7,435 nt of DNA, from NCBI GenBank assembly GCA_024280785.1, contig JAJRPK010000350.1:1-7435 (forward strand), given 5' to 3'. Shown one piece after another: positions 5,050 through 7,435 of the stretch (within the stretch, counting starts at the first letter, position 1; each line of letters begins with the position of its first letter). The DNA is from Gammaproteobacteria bacterium. Its GTDB lineage: Bacteria; Pseudomonadota; Gammaproteobacteria; Pseudomonadales; UBA7434. Made by a program: the position numbers and the translations under genes. The notes beneath the pieces are model-generated. The model made no database searches. It was not told where the DNA came from and saw only the letters and a list, made by a program, of their open reading frames with translations.

Positions 5050-6261
5050 ATGAGTGAATACAATACCTTTACCTCTGAATCTGTGTCGGAGGGTCACCCC
5101 GATAAATTGGCAGACCAGATATCAGATGCCGTTTTGGATGCCATTATTGCCCGTGACAAACACGCACGAGTAGCCGTAGAAACCTTAGTCAAAACAGGGA
5201 TGGCAATCGTTGCTGGTGAGGTGACTACCTCGTGCTACGTCGACCTTGAAGAAATTATTCGCAATGTGATTATCGGCGTTGGCTACGATGGATCCGATGT
5301 CGGTTTCGACGGTGCCAGTTGCGCTGTATTAAATGCCATTGGCAAGCAATCTGTTGATATCAACCAAGGTGTCGATCGTGCCAAGCCCGAAGACCAAGGT
5401 GCAGGCGATCAAGGACTAATGTTTGGTTACGCAACTAACGAAACGGAATCGCTGATGCCTGCCGCCATTCACTATTCGCACCGCTTAGTTGAAAGACAAG
5501 CACAGATGCGGAAAGAACAAACTCTCCCATGGCTACGACCCGATGCTAAAAGCCAAGTCAGCTTACGCTATGAGAATGGCAAGCCAATAGCAATTGACGC
5601 CGTCGTCTTATCTACACAACACGACCCCGATATCTCATTAGACGTTCTGCGCTCTGCTGTTAAAGAGCATATTATTTTACCGGTACTACCCACAGAATGG
5701 TTACATGAGGGAACCCAGTACCACATCAACCCAACCGGAAATTTTGTTATCGGCGGACCTGTAGGGGATTGCGGCTTAACCGGTAGAAAAATTATTGTCG
5801 ACACTTACGGCGGTATGGCTCGTCACGGTGGCGGCGCCTTTTCAGGCAAAGACCCCTCTAAGGTAGACCGGTCAGCCGCTTATGCCGGTCGTTATGTTGC
5901 AAAAAATGTTGTCGCTGCAGGCCTTGCCGATCGCTGTGAAATTCAAGTTTCTTATGCCATCGGAGTGGCTGAGCCGACCTCAATATCCGTTAATACATTT
6001 GGCACTGGCAAAGTAGATGATAAGCAACTCATTAAAGCCATTCAAAAGACCTTTGATTTGCGGCCTTATGCGATTACCAAAGTGTTAGATTTACAGCATC
6101 CCATGTATCAGCTAACAGCAGCCTATGGTCATTTTGGCCGGGAACCCTTTGAGCACACTTATACGTGGACCGAAGGAGGAAAACAAAAATCAGATACCTT
6201 TACTGCGTTTACCTGGGAACGAACCGATAAGGTCGATGCTTTAACAGCCGCTTTAACATAA
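5050..6261 (+). CDS. metK: S-adenosylmethionine synthetase (methionine adenosyltransferase)
   Basis: MetK joins methionine and ATP to form S-adenosylmethionine, releasing phosphate and pyrophosphate; it is an essential cytoplasmic enzyme, usually a homotetramer. The 403 residues are somewhat longer than E. coli MetK (384) and nearer to pseudomonad enzymes. Visible signatures are FTSESVSEGHPDK at the N-terminus with catalytic H16 and metal-binding D18, the methionine-site signature GAGDQGLMFGYA (117-128), FVIGGPVGDCGLTGRK, and the glycine-rich GGGAFSGKDPSKVDRS loop (260-275). No key residue appears to be missing. The start is supported by family alignment and the strong Shine-Dalgarno. It lies 81 bases after sahR and 69 bases before ahcY with no terminator on either side, so it is probably the second gene of a SAM-cycle operon controlled by the upstream regulator. 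Its product feeds the methylation reactions whose by-product AhcY removes. Confidence 0.98.
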   Translation: MSEYNTFTSESVSEGHPDKLADQISDAVLDAIIARDKHARVAVETLVKTGMAIVAGEVTTSCYVDLEEIIRNVIIGVGYDGSDVGFDGASCAVLNAIGKQSVDINQGVDRAKPEDQGAGDQGLMFGYATNETESLMPAAIHYSHRLVERQAQMRKEQTLPWLRPDAKSQVSLRYENGKPIAIDAVVLSTQHDPDISLDVLRSAVKEHIILPVLPTEWLHEGTQYHINPTGNFVIGGPVGDCGLTGRKIIVDTYGGMARHGGGAFSGKDPSKVDRSAAYAGRYVAKNVVAAGLADRCEIQVSYAIGVAEPTSISVNTFGTGKVDDKQLIKAIQKTFDLRPYAITKVLDLQHPMYQLTAAYGHFGREPFEHTYTWTEGGKQKSDTFTAFTWERTDKVDALTAALT

Positions 6262-6319
6262 CGAGACATTTTAAGTTCCGCATCATTCGTGTTTACTAAT
6301 TCGTTTATTTGAATCATTT

Positions 6320-6326
6320 GGGAAAA
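6320..6326 (+). promoter_or_regulatory. Ribosome binding site of ahcY
   Basis: GGGAAAA (GGGA at 6320-6323) lies seven bases before the ATG at 6331. The gap 6262-6330 is AT-rich and contains no stable GC-rich fold, so I see no SAH riboswitch, and no terminator or TTGATA box. Confidence 0.55.
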
Positions 6327-6330
6327 TATC

Positions 6331-7435
6331 ATGAGTACAGACTACAAAGTTACCGACATATCTCTTGCCGATTGGGGCCGAAAAGAATTGGATATAGCAG
6401 AAACTGAAATGCCAGCATTAATGGCCATGCGCGCAAAATACGCTGCGGCGCAGCCATTGAAAGACGCTAAAATTTTGGGTTGCATCCATATGACGATTCA
6501 AACCGGGGTACTGATCGAAACCTTGGTTGCCTTAGGTGCAGAAGTGCGCTGGTCATCGTGTAATATTTTTTCTACTCAAGATCATGCCGCCGCCGCAGTC
6601 GCCGCCTCGGGTGTGCCCGTTTACGCATGGAAAGGAGAGACCGAAGAGGAATACGAGTGGTGTTTAGAGCAAACCATTTTACAAGATGGAAAACCATGGG
6701 CCACAAATATGGTGTTAGATGATGGCGGCGACTTAACTCTAATGCTCCACGAAAAGTACCCCGAGATTTTAGACAAGGTCCACGGCATCACAGAAGAAAC
6801 TACCACTGGAGTGCATCGACTACAGGAGATGCTTGATAAAGGCACGTTGAAAGTACCGGCAATAAATGTCAACGACTCGATAACAAAATCTAAAAATGAC
6901 AACAAATACGGCTGTAGACACTCGCTAAATGACGCTATAAAAAGAGGAACCGACCATTTATTGGCAGGTAAAAAAGCCTTGGTTATTGGCTATGGTGACG
7001 TAGGTAAAGGCTCGGCACAATCGCTTTGTCAAGAAGGTATGATTGTTAAGATCGCCGAGATTGATCCCATCTGTGCCATGCAAGCTTGTATGGATGGCTT
7101 TGAAGTTGTTTCTCCGTATCACAATGGAATAAACACTGGAAAGTTAAAGGATACCAATACAACACTGTTACAAAATACCGATTTAGTGGTTACCACAACC
7201 GGTAACTTTAACGTTTGCGACTCCGCAATTTTACAAGCACTAAAGAACGGGGCCGTTGTTTGTAACATCGGTCATTTTGACAATGAAATTGATACTGCTT
7301 ATATGCGAGAAAATTGGGAGTGGGACGAAATCAAGCCGCAAGTTCACAAAGTTTATCGTGACAAAGCCTCTAACGACCATCTCATTCTGCTCTCTGAAGG
7401 CCGCTTGGTTAATCTAGGTAATGCTACCGGGCATC
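6331..7435 (+). CDS. ahcY: S-adenosylhomocysteine hydrolase, N-terminal 368 residues (3' end outside window)
   Basis: AhcY reversibly splits S-adenosylhomocysteine into adenosine and homocysteine, removing a strong inhibitor of methyltransferases; it uses tightly bound NAD. The open frame runs to the window edge. Visible landmarks are H53 in HMTIQT, the phrase SSCNIFSTQDHAAAA, DDGGDL (130-135), E156 in EETTTG, K186, D190, N191 and C195 in the NDSITKSKNDNKYGC block (the same numbers as the human enzyme), the NAD-binding GYGDVGKG (220-227), and NIGHFDNEID with H315. Between strand motifs after the NAD site it carries about 14 extra residues (near 255-270, SPYHNGINTG onward) relative to human AhcY, which fits a distinct bacterial subtype. 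The usual Phe before D190 is Asn. Roughly 90-100 C-terminal residues, including the tail that contacts NAD of the partner subunit, are missing because of the window end, not a mutation. It is the third visible gene of the sahR-metK operon. Confidence 0.97.
   Translation, partial: MSTDYKVTDISLADWGRKELDIAETEMPALMAMRAKYAAAQPLKDAKILGCIHMTIQTGVLIETLVALGAEVRWSSCNIFSTQDHAAAAVAASGVPVYAWKGETEEEYEWCLEQTILQDGKPWATNMVLDDGGDLTLMLHEKYPEILDKVHGITEETTTGVHRLQEMLDKGTLKVPAINVNDSITKSKNDNKYGCRHSLNDAIKRGTDHLLAGKKALVIGYGDVGKGSAQSLCQEGMIVKIAEIDPICAMQACMDGFEVVSPYHNGINTGKLKDTNTTLLQNTDLVVTTTGNFNVCDSAILQALKNGAVVCNIGHFDNEIDTAYMRENWEWDEIKPQVHKVYRDKASNDHLILLSEGRLVNLGNATGH

Noticed and set aside
6262..6330. Possible SAH riboswitch in front of ahcY
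   Set aside because: The gap is only 69 bases, AT-rich, and shows none of the paired GC-rich stems expected; control by the upstream regulator is sufficient.
6621..6905. Minus-strand open frame of 94 codons
   Set aside because: It lies opposite the certain ahcY coding sequence and shows no recognisable protein features.

Overview
The window comes from a gammaproteobacterium. The order hslO–pckA is the one found in many Gammaproteobacteria, the metK product has the pseudomonad-like wording GGPVGDCGLTGRK, and the pckA product is the ATP-type enzyme. Base composition is moderate and codon use looks alike across the genes, so nothing suggests recent transfer. The combination of an HD-GYP protein and an ArsR–methyltransferase regulator next to SAM-cycle genes fits a free-living marine or soil gammaproteobacterium (Cellvibrionales-like is a guess). 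The genus cannot be named from this sequence.

All genes lie on the plus strand. From left to right they are: the 3' end of hslO (redox chaperone Hsp33); pckA (PEP carboxykinase, gluconeogenesis) with its own putative promoter and a good intrinsic terminator; a 312-base gap holding that terminator, a short palindrome and a possible promoter; a complete DUF3391 + HD-GYP cyclic-di-GMP phosphodiesterase; a 147-base AT-rich regulatory region; an ArsR-type regulator fused to a SAM-methyltransferase-like domain (recognised as SahR family); metK (SAM synthetase); and the first 368 codons of ahcY (S-adenosylhomocysteine hydrolase), which runs off the right edge.

The most interesting part is the right half. 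The regulator, metK and ahcY are in tandem with gaps of 81 and 69 bases and no terminator between them, so they form a probable SAM-cycle operon. MetK makes SAM, methyltransferases turn SAM into SAH, AhcY removes SAH, and the regulator carries a domain built to bind SAM or SAH. For the SahR family, SAH is known to release the repressor. In front of the operon is an array of TTGATA boxes spaced exactly 10 bases apart and overlapping a good sigma70-type promoter. A fourth box about four helical turns further on sits in an inverted repeat, ATCAA-TATAAT-TTGAT. This gives a concrete, testable model of autoregulated, SAH-induced expression. The regulator itself is unusual: it has an N-terminal low-complexity extension made by an in-frame 18-bp tandem repeat, a Ser/Thr/Ala-rich insertion in the methyltransferase domain, and no visible ribosome binding site.

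No RNA genes, insertion sequences, CRISPR arrays or phage genes were seen. The system is best described as a variant of a known one (SahR) rather than a wholly new one. The new elements are the phased operator layout and the protein insertions.
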